Shown piece after piece: positions 22,101-29,058 of a stretch of DNA of 64,000 bases. This stretch comes from a virus. The stretch covers positions 20,128 to 84,127 of the IMG/VR virus record IMGVR_UViG_3300028275_000015; one strand, written 5' to 3'. How positions within the stretch are numbered: position 1 is the stretch's first letter; every line of letters begins with the position of its first letter. The translations under genes were made by a program, and so were the position numbers. The notes below the pieces were generated by a model. That model was given only the letters and a program-made list of their open reading frames with translations. It did not search any database and was not told where the DNA came from.

Positions 22101-24668
22101 ACAACTGGTGCGGCCACAGCGGATCAAGTTGCCAGTGTTAATATTATCAGCGGCGGACAAGGTTATACAACACCACCGGTTATTGTGTTTACTCCAGTAA
22201 GTGGCGGAACAGGCGCAGTAGCGACTTGTGCAGTTCTTGACGGTGAGATTGTTAGCGTAACTGTTACAATTCCAGGAACAGGATACACAGTTCCTCCAAC
22301 AGTAAGTGCAGCCACTGACAGACTGACTCAGGTAACTGTTAATAGTTGGGGAAGAAACTATACAGGTGCACCAAGTGTAACTGTATCAGATCCATTTACT
22401 GGTTCAGCATGGAGCTCAGGAGGTACAGTTACAACTGGAGTTTACATTTATTATGTTGATTCTGGAGATAAGAACTGGTATTATGTAACAAGTGGCGGAA
22501 CATTTACAACATCTGGCCCAATACATACCAGCGGATCTGCCGCAAACGGTACAGTAACATTAACTTATGCTGGTACAACAGCAGTCCTAACACCAACAAG
22601 AACTAACGAAGGTGTTAGCGGATTTACTGTTACAGATACTGGTAAAGGTTACACAACAACACCTACTATTTCTATATTAGATACAGGTGCAAGATATGTG
22701 GCAATTGCTACAAGTACAGGCGATAACTGCTATACAACTAGTGCAGGCATACTAGCAGGTTCTACATGGACCGCAGGAACAAGTACTGGTAAGACAGACT
22801 TAGCAGGATTGGCCTATGGTGGTGGCGTTTATGTTGCAGTTGGCGGAACAGCCAGTGCAGTATCTAGCACCAGCGGTAGTTTATGGACTAGCAGAACTAT
22901 TCCTACATTAGGTTCAGGTACTTACTCATCAGTAGCCTACGGTGCTGAAATGTTTGTTGCAATTTCTACAGGAAACCTAGCAACAGCATATTCTTCAAAC
23001 GGAACAAGTTGGACCGCAGGCGGAAACTTACCAGCAAGTTTATCATGGACCAGTGTTGCCTATGGTAATGGACGCTTTGTTGCTATCGCTAGCGGTAGTA
23101 AGAGAGTTGCCTACAGTATTGACAGAGGAACTACTTGGTTAGAAAGCCCAGCAGGTCTACCAGCAAGTACAACTTGGAGTAAAATTTCTTATGGACAAGG
23201 TTTATTCTTTGCAGTAGCCACAGGCGGAACAACAGCCGCAACAAGTCCAGACGGTGTAACTTGGACTTTACGTGCAATGCCAAGCAGTTCTAACTGGACA
23301 GCAGTACAATTTGGTAACATTTCAAGTAACCCATTATGGGTTGCGGCATCTGCAACATCAGGTACAGTGGCCGCAAGCATTAGAACAGGTGCTCAAGCAA
23401 CAGGTCGTGCTAAAGTAGCCAGCGGTGTAGTAACAGAGATTCGTATGTTAGAACCTGGATCAGGTTATCCAAAAGGAACTGTAACTGCAACTACTGTTAC
23501 AACTAACTTGATTACAGTTGACAACACTACAAACTTAGTAGATAGTCAGCCAATTGAGTTCTACGGCACTAGCGCAGGCGGATTAGTTGAAGAACAGACT
23601 TACTATGTAATCGGTTCAACAATTACCAGCACACAATTTAAGGTAAGTGCTACACAAGGAAGCGCAACTCCTGTAACATTGTCTACTGCTACAGTTAGTG
23701 GAATGACATATCGTGCAGGACCAATCTATACATTGACAGATCCTAACAAGGTTAAGGTAGCAAGTCTACGTATTAGAATGGCAGACGGCGCACTAGGTAA
23801 CCCAAGTTTTGTAAATCGTGGAGCAGATAATACAACTGCTACTTCTGAAACACAAGGTGACGGATACAGCGATTTGTATCAACCAAGCAACTTTATTAAT
23901 ATTGCAGGGTTGTACGACATTCCTGAAGCAGGTGCTAACGTTGAATTTGACAGCCTACCAGGCGTTTACTTCAAACTGGTTGTGGTAACTAATGAGTTAG
24001 GTGAATTGGGTGACAAAACTGCTCAATTCCAGATTAACCCAGCATTAACAGTACTACAAGCACCACGTCACGGCGACAGAGTAACAACACGAATCAAGTA
24101 CAGTCAAGTACGTCTAACTGGACACGACTTCTTGTACATCGGTACTGGTAATAAAGAACAAACTAACTATCCAAATGTGGATATTTCAACTGCTAACGTA
24201 GCAAATCAGGCTCAGTTCTCAGCAGGTGGACGAGTGTTCTTTACAAGTACTGACCAAGATGGTAACTTTAACGTTGGTAACTTGTTCGGAGTACAACAGG
24301 CAACTGGTACTGCTACATTGAACGCTAGTGCGTTTAACCTAAGCGGATTGAACAGTTTGCAGTTGGGCTCAGTAGAATTAGGTATTGGATCTGCGATTAT
24401 TACACAATTCAGTACAGATCCGTTCTTTACAGCAGATTCGGACAGCGTAGTACCAACTCAAAGAGCTATTAAAGCGTACATTACTGCACAAATCGGTGGT
24501 GGACAGAGCTCGTTGAACGTAAATACATTGACTTCGGGTATTGTGTATATTGCTGGCAACAGCATTAGCACAACAACAGGGGAAGGTATTAAAGTAACTT
24601 CTAAGATGAATTTTACAGGCGGCATAGACGGGGCTCCCGTTGCCCTTGGATTCTTTATGCAAAGATAA
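13161..24668 (+). CDS. Giant modular tail fibre/adhesin with tenfold internal repeat (3835 aa)
   Basis: The largest gene here, a paralogue of the 2670-aa protein. Seven CBM5/12-like modules occupy residues about 10-470 (e.g. WDVSTYYNKGDQVKYGGLVY). WKTVRYACEQIEKGY near 530 is shared with its neighbour. Residues about 665-2440 hold ten copies of a helical repeat with the core C-x-RD-x-GY-x-x-DA-x-x-YD, mostly alternating between a TYGGN form and a MFGSN form. The shared beta-helix domain (RPTGGAYVALNPG, FGVGCTGAKIDA, SDGIGVWCTGSDSLTE) spans about 2465-2645. It is followed by YYV modules, a BNR/propeller-like region with GQGYTTPP-type repeats (about 2900-3400), and the C-terminal DQDGNFNVGNLFGVQQATG and PTQRAIKAYITAQI domain. 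No frameshift is evident. Very likely a long virion appendage; whether it binds host glycans is inference from the CBM-like modules. Confidence 0.75.
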   Translation: MAEFRLGRIKFVWKGDWTPSTSYVVDDVVNIGGKSYICVINHTSASLFVTDSDANPPKWNLVSDGTSWQGDWDVSTYYNKGDQVKYGGLVYICLTSHTSAATTTLGLEADQSKWEAFAESFYWTGEWATSTRYRVYDFVSYGGITYICNTAHTSAATASLGLEADQSKWTVFNSGLEYLGVWNSSVRYKINDIVKYGANTWICTTQHTSSTTFDDTKWGVFVEGLQFEDSWSSSTVYQEGDVVTYGGYSYIATQNHTNQNPSTATAYWDVYTTGFNFNGDWVSSTAYKVGDVVRLGSYTYLAIADNTNQEPPNLTYWNRLNTGIKWTNVSTTYTGVSGTSVSPSIGSAATFDITRTGTVYTVVKNNTGTNYSDGDQIVISGTSVGGISPANDLTLTVDGVTAGAIDNIIIESGYSVTWTVNHDYVQGDAVFFGANSYICVLEHTASLLNRPDADTTATYWNLLAAGSESAVLTTAGDTYYYGTTGPTRLPVGTEGQILRVSGGYPTWAYYGVINNLVYVAPLGTDSLEDGQGLTIDKPWKTVRYACEQIEKGYRNRQATELLAKNKQFIMKEVSNWVTNTYSVAITASSAATNEFTADDTTNLTANMPIEFSGTVGGVTAGTKYFVKTVVDGSHFTISSTQGGTVSTLTTQTASMTGSLSYDYDFCQRDVGLLVDALIYDIGHGGNEEATKAAKAYYTTAGSAYINSNFGQQITQTVAAYNYMKDLVEDVLNNNPPEINYQLANGVALNTAVAQIIDSTLTAEADTVTTAQSLLTIVTDGILAGTSTAIPAAVFSNTTISVKTGTFYEVLPIVLPKNTAVVGDELRSTVISPKPAIANLVNDKPKTISALERIKAVAPNLVANNSIVPTEGNTATQEFMFNVTETIALDSVTTNIASIKAILENGLSSVPAFVYPTPTGGTGNAYDADYYNAARLILANKSFIQSEVSAWINAQISGNISPFVGFTYGGAGQTACERDVGYIVDALVYDLTYGGNLATQVAARSYYSKGIFVETGEKDQALAVQTRIKSFIDNIAVGNTAGWTKTTSSSQVTSGTPGGAAAGTFAQARIQEMYDTINTGTEPTTIAPSTSWVRPRLLTAFNAIVADKTNIQIGAIAWINANYPTLDYDQALCSRDVGYMVDALAYDVMFGSNFMSAKAGMAYQRGLASTGVVLADQLPQTLGTVDFVKNAVLKASAGTDTITSNIGVMTDILSTGLTAVPTFDLPTPTGGSSNAYTSGYFHAARLILANKAFLKAEVTAWINVQIAGSVSPFSGFIYDATTCERDVGYIVDALTFDLTYGGNLATQIAARSYYSNGVLVEVGEKSQALALWAYVKTIIDDIAKGLAITPSSGNVVSQVTSGTAGSAGAATDAQTRIQELYDTINTGTEPTTVAPDITWVASDLTTKNTNIQAAKTRIKSAAINWINATYPDLIYTASTCSRDVGYIIDALCYDLMFGSNFLSSWNAMSYYRGITSTQTVIAQQLLPTIGVIGFIGASVKEITTGVTGSVGNSVAIDRIELSANTAYDILNNGLDAVPAEVITDPTNLDVDFLNARTQIANNYAFIKADVSRYIQNNYAVVWTALGATGQAACQRDIGYILDAIRYDLTYGGNTQTLIAGSAYYSGLNLTISSSETAATVAAYTFLKSIIDDVAQRISVTPQSGNTTPQVTSGTGGDATAAAFAQARVQDIIDWINNGEAGTAIAPDTSWVDPALVAGFNILQDRKSEIQLDGTGYVQKFHHYLSYDETTCSRDIGYMVDGIGYDMMFGSNFAAITIGRSYHRAISSTAIVLANQLSASLGLIKFLKYKLKGYAVGGAVAQIGTIVDDIVGTIDGGAVPRFLWPDFTGVDAENYAAAKLIYDNKDFITAETLKYINTNYPAIVYSKSACARDTGYIIDALRYDLTYGGHFASKQAGIAYYSRLTSALQIDSGDKTATLAAYANMKSIVTDIANGGLSSYSALQTNVSYVTGTGGDATSSTRVGALMDVITNIIDTGLTTGVPRITITTIASGTTFTSTAHGLSVGDEVIAQTTANGLVAGTTYYVKTTPLTSTFTLAATYDGTELTSFTNGTGLSIAVEITNLPSTSWVDTNVATQAKVLSTDKASIQSAVTLYIDTNYPNLDYNSATCARDVGYILDALRYDILMGSNFRSIKAGMSYYQAQASLVIGDQKRATLNAYRYLRDAVNLKVESNATALASAKANMDTIIAILDKGVGETPDVVGTTTYHNDPGHIAAAEILRANKTFLENEATAWISYNFGGPTSGTSSSGNVITTTRAHNLSVGDPVKFLANQVSTVATDTTATGNIVTVLSTTGMTVGSKITFTGTGIGNIVSGVTYYILTVESDTEITISASYNGSVFSVGTGTGEMTVVAGAVIGGLAENTQYYVLTVPSTTTFTIGTTAGSITPTSVSTDTGTCTAVYSYDEASCKRDMGEYIDSIIYDINLPGNYKGTRSAVLYNNAVAGSELSDMFQVSNASGLRNCTLSGLNGDLTAENDYGTKRPTGGAYVALNPGFGPWDSKVWVTSRSHYSQNVTMFGVGCTGAKIDAALHARGNKSMVKNDFTTIMSDGIGVWCTGSDSLTELVSVFNYYGYAGYLAELGGRIRATNGNSSYGTYGVIAEGVDVSEVPLYGTVDNQAYQAQITNTVTDALSEVLRLEFGNAGTNYTNTTYTISGSGYNIDAIGDEFRDNTVFESRIIDLDDDNGVGGTSYVTASNAAQSGDKVSITIAATDTALSAAYTGMRIQLTAGTGVGQYANILTYQTGSKIAQVYKDSFTPLTATNTTVTTNLITVASTVTLYDNMPVYFSGTTFGGVSANTAYYVIGSTITSTQFKVAATSGSSTPITLSTASGSMTMYEAGWDHTVPGKTIENTLDLTTQYIIEPRISYTAPGYTATARTLSATATWKELTYGDSKYVAIASSGTTTSYSANGTTWATAGALSASASWVDVVYGGGEGARATAIIGGLGGQGAVFEAVLGVANTTGAATADQVASVNIISGGQGYTTPPVIVFTPVSGGTGAVATCAVLDGEIVSVTVTIPGTGYTVPPTVSAATDRLTQVTVNSWGRNYTGAPSVTVSDPFTGSAWSSGGTVTTGVYIYYVDSGDKNWYYVTSGGTFTTSGPIHTSGSAANGTVTLTYAGTTAVLTPTRTNEGVSGFTVTDTGKGYTTTPTISILDTGARYVAIATSTGDNCYTTSAGILAGSTWTAGTSTGKTDLAGLAYGGGVYVAVGGTASAVSSTSGSLWTSRTIPTLGSGTYSSVAYGAEMFVAISTGNLATAYSSNGTSWTAGGNLPASLSWTSVAYGNGRFVAIASGSKRVAYSIDRGTTWLESPAGLPASTTWSKISYGQGLFFAVATGGTTAATSPDGVTWTLRAMPSSSNWTAVQFGNISSNPLWVAASATSGTVAASIRTGAQATGRAKVASGVVTEIRMLEPGSGYPKGTVTATTVTTNLITVDNTTNLVDSQPIEFYGTSAGGLVEEQTYYVIGSTITSTQFKVSATQGSATPVTLSTATVSGMTYRAGPIYTLTDPNKVKVASLRIRMADGALGNPSFVNRGADNTTATSETQGDGYSDLYQPSNFINIAGLYDIPEAGANVEFDSLPGVYFKLVVVTNELGELGDKTAQFQINPALTVLQAPRHGDRVTTRIKYSQVRLTGHDFLYIGTGNKEQTNYPNVDISTANVANQAQFSAGGRVFFTSTDQDGNFNVGNLFGVQQATGTATLNASAFNLSGLNSLQLGSVELGIGSAIITQFSTDPFFTADSDSVVPTQRAIKAYITAQIGGGQSSLNVNTLTSGIVYIAGNSISTTTGEGIKVTSKMNFTGGIDGAPVALGFFMQR
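13190..14560 (+). repeat. Seven CBM5/12-like modules at the N-terminus of the 3835-aa fibre
   Basis: Modules such as WTPSTSYVVDDVVNIGG, WNSSVRYKINDIVKYG and WSSSTVYQEGDVVTYGG recur about every 55-70 residues, each followed by Y-x-C/A-x-x-x-HT and then a closing W. Confidence 0.6.
15157..20500 (+). repeat. Ten-copy RD-x-GY repeat array inside the 3835-aa fibre
   Basis: Core motifs lie near 15157, 16081, 16552, 17002, 17474, 17932, 18406, 18820, 19540 and 20441. Copies 2-9 alternate TYGG (2, 4, 6, 8) and GSNF (3, 5, 7, 9), giving four two-module units of about 0.9 kb. Copies 2 and 4 still share an identical 29-nt stretch (15952-15980 and 16882-16910). Larger spacing before copies 9 and 10 reflects inserted YYV-type modules. 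Confidence 0.85.
20958..21023 (+). repeat. 66-nt near-identical DNA segment, copy 2
   Basis: Partner of 8187-8252 (64/66 identical), lying in the equivalent beta-helix domain of the second giant gene. Confidence 0.85.
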
Positions 24669-24686
24669 TAATGGAGAAATTATAAC

Positions 24687-25013
24687 ATGGCAACAGGAAG
24701 ATTAGCAACGCCAGCACAACTGGCAGCAACCACAAGCACCACAGTTTACACCGTACCTATCGGTTATTACTCAGTGTTTAACGTTTCATTTACAAATACA
24801 GGTGCATCATCTGTAACAATTCGATTAGCACTGGCTACAACTGGAACTCCAGGTACAGCAGAATGGATCGAATACGATACAGTAGTTGTATCTAAGGGCG
24901 TGTTTGAAAGAACAGGTCTAGTCGGCGGCCCAGGCTTAAACGTTGTAGCCTGGACTAACACAGGATCTGCTGTTAACGTTACTGTGTATGGCATTGAAAC
25001 ATCAACAGCATAA
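24687..25013 (+). CDS. Small beta-rich virion protein (108 aa)
   Basis: A 108-aa product with hydrophobic beta strands and Thr/Val/Gly-rich composition (TTVYTVPIGYYSVFNVSFTNTG, SSVTIRLALATTG, NVTVYGIETS). It resembles small T4-like structural proteins with a beta-sandwich pattern and recalls the 109-aa protein at 4357. It follows the giant gene by 18 nt with GGAGA as ribosome binding site, and precedes another fibre protein by 15 nt. Probable fibre connector or decoration; function not known. Confidence 0.5.
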   Translation: MATGRLATPAQLAATTSTTVYTVPIGYYSVFNVSFTNTGASSVTIRLALATTGTPGTAEWIEYDTVVVSKGVFERTGLVGGPGLNVVAWTNTGSAVNVTVYGIETSTA

Positions 25014-25028
25014 CAGGAGATTTTAAAA

Positions 25029-25649
25029 ATGGCACGTTATAATACCATAACACCAACAACTTCAACGACTGGTGCCGCATCTATTTCTGCACCAGCGCAG
25101 GGTCTAGTAACAACATTTACTGGATCTGCTCCGTATACTGTTACATTAGCCAGCCCTGTATTGTATATTGGTGTACAACAGAGTTTTTACAATGCTACTA
25201 GTGGTACAGTTACCATTAGTACACCTAGCGGTCAAATTAAAGGTCCAGGGTTTACTGCGGCAACTAGCCAAGCAGTTCCAACAACCTCAACCTATACTGT
25301 GGTGTCCGATGGCACAGATTACATAATTATTAATAACGAAGGTGGTCCACAGTATTCCACAAGCGGTACATTTACTGGTACACTAACTGCTCAAAGTACA
25401 GTAGCAATGAGTCCAGCAAATGCTAACGTAACAATTAGTCCATCAGGAACGGGTACAGTAACAATGGCTCCTGCCACTGCTGGTACAATTAATAATATTG
25501 CTATTGGCGGAACTACAAGAGCCGCAGGTAGTTTTACTACGTTAGATGCCAACGGAAACGTTACATTGGGCGATGCAACCGGTGACACTATAACATTAAA
25601 TGGCACTATGAGTGGCGGACTTGGTACTGTTGACGGCGGAACATATTAA
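25029..25649 (+). CDS. Short fibre-like protein (206 aa)
   Basis: A Thr/Ser/Gly/Ala-rich beta protein. The C-terminal part has the fibre-type repeats NVTISPSGTGTVTM, GGTTRAAGSFTTLDANGNVTLGD and ends in VDGGTY. This ending resembles that of the 92-aa protein at 48532 (DGGNAATTY), which also precedes a fibre gene, so the two may be equivalent connector subunits. It lies between the small beta protein and the first glycine-rich adhesin, with AGGAG as ribosome binding site. Trimeric fibre segment is inference. Confidence 0.55.
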   Translation: MARYNTITPTTSTTGAASISAPAQGLVTTFTGSAPYTVTLASPVLYIGVQQSFYNATSGTVTISTPSGQIKGPGFTAATSQAVPTTSTYTVVSDGTDYIIINNEGGPQYSTSGTFTGTLTAQSTVAMSPANANVTISPSGTGTVTMAPATAGTINNIAIGGTTRAAGSFTTLDANGNVTLGDATGDTITLNGTMSGGLGTVDGGTY

Positions 25650-25662
25650 TAAGGTAAATTAA

Positions 25663-26604
25663 ATGCCAAAGATAAAATTTAAATCTAGCACCACAGCAAG
25701 TTCTGTACCAGGCTCCTTAGCCGATGGCGAAGTTGCTGTCAATACTACTGATGCTAAAATGTATATCGGTAATGCTGGTGTTAGAAAAATTATTGGCTCG
25801 TTTGGTAATCAAGAATCTAACAGCGTAAGCATTACTGGCGGAACAATTACAGGAACTACACAGTCTAGTGGTACACTGACTACATCAAACTTACAACTTA
25901 ACGGCGGACAAACTGCTACAGGAGTTAGTACCAGTACTAGTTTAGGTACTAGTAACTCGTTAATTCCTACACAAAACGCAGTTACTTCTTATGTGTCTAG
26001 TAAAAAAGGTTCTTTAAAGAACATTTATACCTGGACATCTAATGGAACTTATACTAAAAGCGGATCAGATGTACAAAGAATTCGTGTAATTTGTATTGGC
26101 GCAGGCGGTGGTGGACGTGGCTACGGTGAAAGTGGCGGCAGTGGTGGCATGTCTGAATTAATTTTAGACGCTACTGGTATATCAACTGTAGCAGTTACAG
26201 TAGGCGGTGGATCAGGCGGTGGCCAATATTTTGGTTTTAGTGGACAGGGTGGCACAACTAGTTTTGGCGGATATTGTTCTGCTACCGGTGGTTATGGTGC
26301 TAATCAAAACTATCAACACAGTGGAGGCCACGGCGGTGTTGGCTCTGGCGGTAACATGAACATTCACGGTGGCGGTGGCTCAGGACACAAAAATTGTCAC
26401 AGCGCATCGTATCACAATCCAGGACACGGTGGACAAAGTTTCTTTGGTGGCGCTAATTCAGGACATCACTATAGCGAAAGATGGGCTCAAAACCTTGGCG
26501 CACCTGGAACAGGTGGCGCAGGACATAACAGTTACGGTCAAGGTACGTGGTCAGCAGGCTACGACGGGACCTATGGAATTTGTGTAGTATATGAATATAG
26601 GTAA
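25663..26604 (+). CDS. Glycine-rich tail-tip adhesin 1 (313 aa)
   Basis: N-terminal residues 1-60 (IKFKSSTTASSVPGSLADGEVAVNTTDAKMYIG) match the short attachment domain common to phage fibres and Mtd-type proteins. The C-terminal half, from about residue 145, is dominated by glycine runs separated by short variable loops (GAGGGGRGYGESGGSGG, VTVGGGSGGGQYFGFSGQGG) and ends in GICVVYEYR. This layout recalls the polyglycine-II core with variable receptor-binding loops of the T2/S16 gp38 adhesins; no direct homology is claimed. The loops of this copy are rich in His and contain Cys (GHKNCHSASYH). Adhesins 2 and 3 follow directly and share both ends. A receptor-recognition role is a strong inference from architecture. 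Confidence 0.65.
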   Translation: MPKIKFKSSTTASSVPGSLADGEVAVNTTDAKMYIGNAGVRKIIGSFGNQESNSVSITGGTITGTTQSSGTLTTSNLQLNGGQTATGVSTSTSLGTSNSLIPTQNAVTSYVSSKKGSLKNIYTWTSNGTYTKSGSDVQRIRVICIGAGGGGRGYGESGGSGGMSELILDATGISTVAVTVGGGSGGGQYFGFSGQGGTTSFGGYCSATGGYGANQNYQHSGGHGGVGSGGNMNIHGGGGSGHKNCHSASYHNPGHGGQSFFGGANSGHHYSERWAQNLGAPGTGGAGHNSYGQGTWSAGYDGTYGICVVYEYR

Positions 26605-26610
26605 AATAGA

Positions 26611-28092
26611 ATGCCAGTAATTAAAGTAAAACGTGGAACAACAACACCATCTTCATTGGTACAAGGCGAGGTAGCATATAATACCAGCGCCAACCAAATG
26701 TGGATTGGTAATGCATCAAACACTCCAGTAAAAATTATTGGATCTGCAGGTGCTATGGAAAGTAACAGCGTGGCAATCACCGGGGGTACGATGTCCGGTG
26801 TAACTACAACTGCTACTAGTGTAAACTTAACATCATTAACTCTTAATGCTGGCGAACGTTTGTACTACGATGAAGGCGGTAACGCTAGTGCCTATACAGG
26901 AAACTGGAACTACACAGAAACATATAACATGACAGACTGTGCTGGACTAGGAAACGTAACAGTACACGGCTGGGGCGGTAGTGCAAGAACTTATCAGTTG
27001 ACACTAACAGGTGTACCGACTCATACAGAAATTAAATTTGAATGTTTGATTCATCAAGTAGACTCATGGGACGCTGAACAAAACGTAATTTATTTACAAA
27101 ACTCTTCAGGCGCAGATGTTACAATGGCATCTTGGAATAAACAATATTCAACTGCGCCATATAATGTGGCCACATATAATAGCACTGAACATACATGGTT
27201 CGGTGGTCGTTGGTATTCTTACTTACCCTGGGGTGGTAATCAATCAGAAAACTCTGCAAGATTTAACGGTTATTCAAAAGTTACCACAGGATGGTTTGGA
27301 CATACTACATCTACAATCATTGCTAAGATGTATACAGGATTGGATCAAGCACAAAGTGACGAAGCATTTTACATTAGTCACGTTAAAGTATGGATCAGAG
27401 GCGGAAACTCTCAGGTAACTGGAGTAACTACAAGTACTTCTCTCAGCGGAAACAGTAACTCTACGCTACCAACAGAAGCGGCTGTCAAAGGATATGCTGA
27501 CCAGTACAACGGTACATTAAAGAACTTATACAGTTATACTGGAAACAGTACCTATACTAAGAGCGGATCCGATGTACAACGCTTACGTGTTATCTGTGTA
27601 GGCGGTGGCGGCGGCGGCCGTGGCTATCACGAAAGTGGTGGTGGTGGCGGATATGCCGAGCGTTGGATTGACGCTACAAATATTTCCAGTGTTTCTATCA
27701 CAGTAGGCGGCGGATCTGGTGGCGGTTATTACTTTGGATTCAGTGGACAGGGTGGCACAACTAGTTTTGGTAGTTATGTAAGTGCATCTGGAGGCTACGG
27801 TGCTAATCAAAATAAGAGCCACTGCGGTGGCCACGGCGGCATCGGTTCAGGCGGTCAAATTAATACATACGGAGGCGGCGGCGGCGGACACGCACCGGGC
27901 TATAATAACCAACAAGGCGGTATGAGCGGCGAAGGTGGCGCAACGTTCTTTGGAGGTGGCGGAGCAGGGCGTCACGGAGGCAACAGTTTTAACCCTGTGG
28001 CAGCACCTGGAGGTGGCGGACCTGGTGGCGCAGGTAACCACAACGGCTCAGACGGATATGCCGGAATTTGTTTAGTTTACGAGTACAGATAA
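26611..28092 (+). CDS. Glycine-rich tail-tip adhesin 2 with extra domain (493 aa)
   Basis: Same design as its neighbours: N-terminal fibre attachment domain (IKVKRGTTTPSSLVQGEVAYNTSANQMWIG) and a C-terminal Gly-rich domain from about residue 330 (CVGGGGGGRGYHESGGGGG ... GICLVYEYR). Between them, residues about 85-275 form an additional domain absent from the other two, rich in aromatic residues, with GVPTHTEIKFECLIHQVDSWD and WFGGRWYSYLPWGGN. It looks like a beta-sandwich but I cannot assign a family. The start follows the previous stop by 6 nt. Probably a receptor-binding subunit with a second binding face (inference). Confidence 0.65.
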   Translation: MPVIKVKRGTTTPSSLVQGEVAYNTSANQMWIGNASNTPVKIIGSAGAMESNSVAITGGTMSGVTTTATSVNLTSLTLNAGERLYYDEGGNASAYTGNWNYTETYNMTDCAGLGNVTVHGWGGSARTYQLTLTGVPTHTEIKFECLIHQVDSWDAEQNVIYLQNSSGADVTMASWNKQYSTAPYNVATYNSTEHTWFGGRWYSYLPWGGNQSENSARFNGYSKVTTGWFGHTTSTIIAKMYTGLDQAQSDEAFYISHVKVWIRGGNSQVTGVTTSTSLSGNSNSTLPTEAAVKGYADQYNGTLKNLYSYTGNSTYTKSGSDVQRLRVICVGGGGGGRGYHESGGGGGYAERWIDATNISSVSITVGGGSGGGYYFGFSGQGGTTSFGSYVSASGGYGANQNKSHCGGHGGIGSGGQINTYGGGGGGHAPGYNNQQGGMSGEGGATFFGGGGAGRHGGNSFNPVAAPGGGGPGGAGNHNGSDGYAGICLVYEYR

Positions 28093-28093
28093 T

Positions 28094-29050
28094 ATGCCAA
28101 CAATTAAATTTAAAAATAGTGTAACTTCTAGTAGTGTACCAGGATCAGGAACATTACAACCTGGAGAACCAGCATTTAATATTGCTGATCAACGTGCTTG
28201 GGCAGGTAATGCCTCTAATAACCCAGTTAAAATTATTGGTAATGTTGCACAACAAGAAAGTAATGCAGTAAGTATTTCAGGCGGTACAGTTACCGTCAGC
28301 ACTTATTCTTCATCAGCAGTTACTGGTAGCCAGTTAACACTAGGTGGTACAGCAGTAACACAAAGTACAGGCGCATGGGACGGCACGTCTAACTCAGTGT
28401 TAGTTAGCGAAGCCGGCGCCAAGTATATGACCGATAACAGATTAAAAGATAGATTGGTTGGTGTTTATGTTTATTCAGGATCAGGTACATACACTTATAC
28501 TAAGAGTGGGCCAGAAGTACAAACATTACACGTTCTGTTATGTGGTGGGGGCGGTGGAGCCCGTGCATATTCAGAGTGTGGAGGTGGAGGTGGCTTTAGC
28601 GAAGGTATTATTACCGCTACGAGTATAACAACAGTAACAGTTACTATCGGCGGTGGCGGGTCCGGCGGAGCATATTTTGGATTTAGTCCTGATGGTGGTA
28701 CAACTAGTTTTGGTGCTTATCTATCAGCAGGCGGCGGTTACGGCGCAAATAGAAATACACAGCACAGCGGTGGACATGGTGGAATAGGTTATGGCGGTAG
28801 TATAAATACCTATGGAGGTATGGGAGGCAGTCATAATAATATGGACCAATATTCCACATCAAACGCTTCGGGCGGAATTGGTGGCGGAACATATTTTGGT
28901 GGTTGTTTGCAAGGCGATAGACCTGACTGGAGTACTTCAAGTAGTACGGCAGCACCAGGTACAGGCGGAGTAGCCATTGCACCGAACCATAACGGACAAG
29001 GTGGCAGAAGCGGCCAGTCTGGAATTTGTATAGTTTATGAATATAGATAA
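28094..29050 (+). CDS. Glycine-rich tail-tip adhesin 3 (318 aa)
   Basis: Third tandem paralogue. The N-terminal domain IKFKNSVTSSSVPGSGTLQ ... GEPAFNIADQRAWAGNASN is followed by a linker and a Gly-rich C-terminal domain (LLCGGGGGARAYSECGGGGG, VTIGGGGSGGAYFGFSPDGG) ending in GICIVYEYR. The variable loops differ from copies 1 and 2 while the glycine framework is kept. It begins one base after the preceding stop codon. Function as receptor-binding tip is inferred as for its siblings. Confidence 0.65.
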   Translation: MPTIKFKNSVTSSSVPGSGTLQPGEPAFNIADQRAWAGNASNNPVKIIGNVAQQESNAVSISGGTVTVSTYSSSAVTGSQLTLGGTAVTQSTGAWDGTSNSVLVSEAGAKYMTDNRLKDRLVGVYVYSGSGTYTYTKSGPEVQTLHVLLCGGGGGARAYSECGGGGGFSEGIITATSITTVTVTIGGGGSGGAYFGFSPDGGTTSFGAYLSAGGGYGANRNTQHSGGHGGIGYGGSINTYGGMGGSHNNMDQYSTSNASGGIGGGTYFGGCLQGDRPDWSTSSSTAAPGTGGVAIAPNHNGQGGRSGQSGICIVYEYR

Positions 29051-29058
29051 GGATTATT

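Noticed and set aside
5100-24668. Frameshift or artificial fusion explaining the giant proteins
   Set aside because: Module order is coherent, a promoter and start separate the two giants, and no internal stop or frame change was noticed.
25663-29050. Diversity-generating retroelement acting on the Mtd-like adhesins
   Set aside because: The N-terminal domain resembles Mtd-type fibres, but no reverse transcriptase, template repeat or adenine-biased variable repeat was seen in the window.
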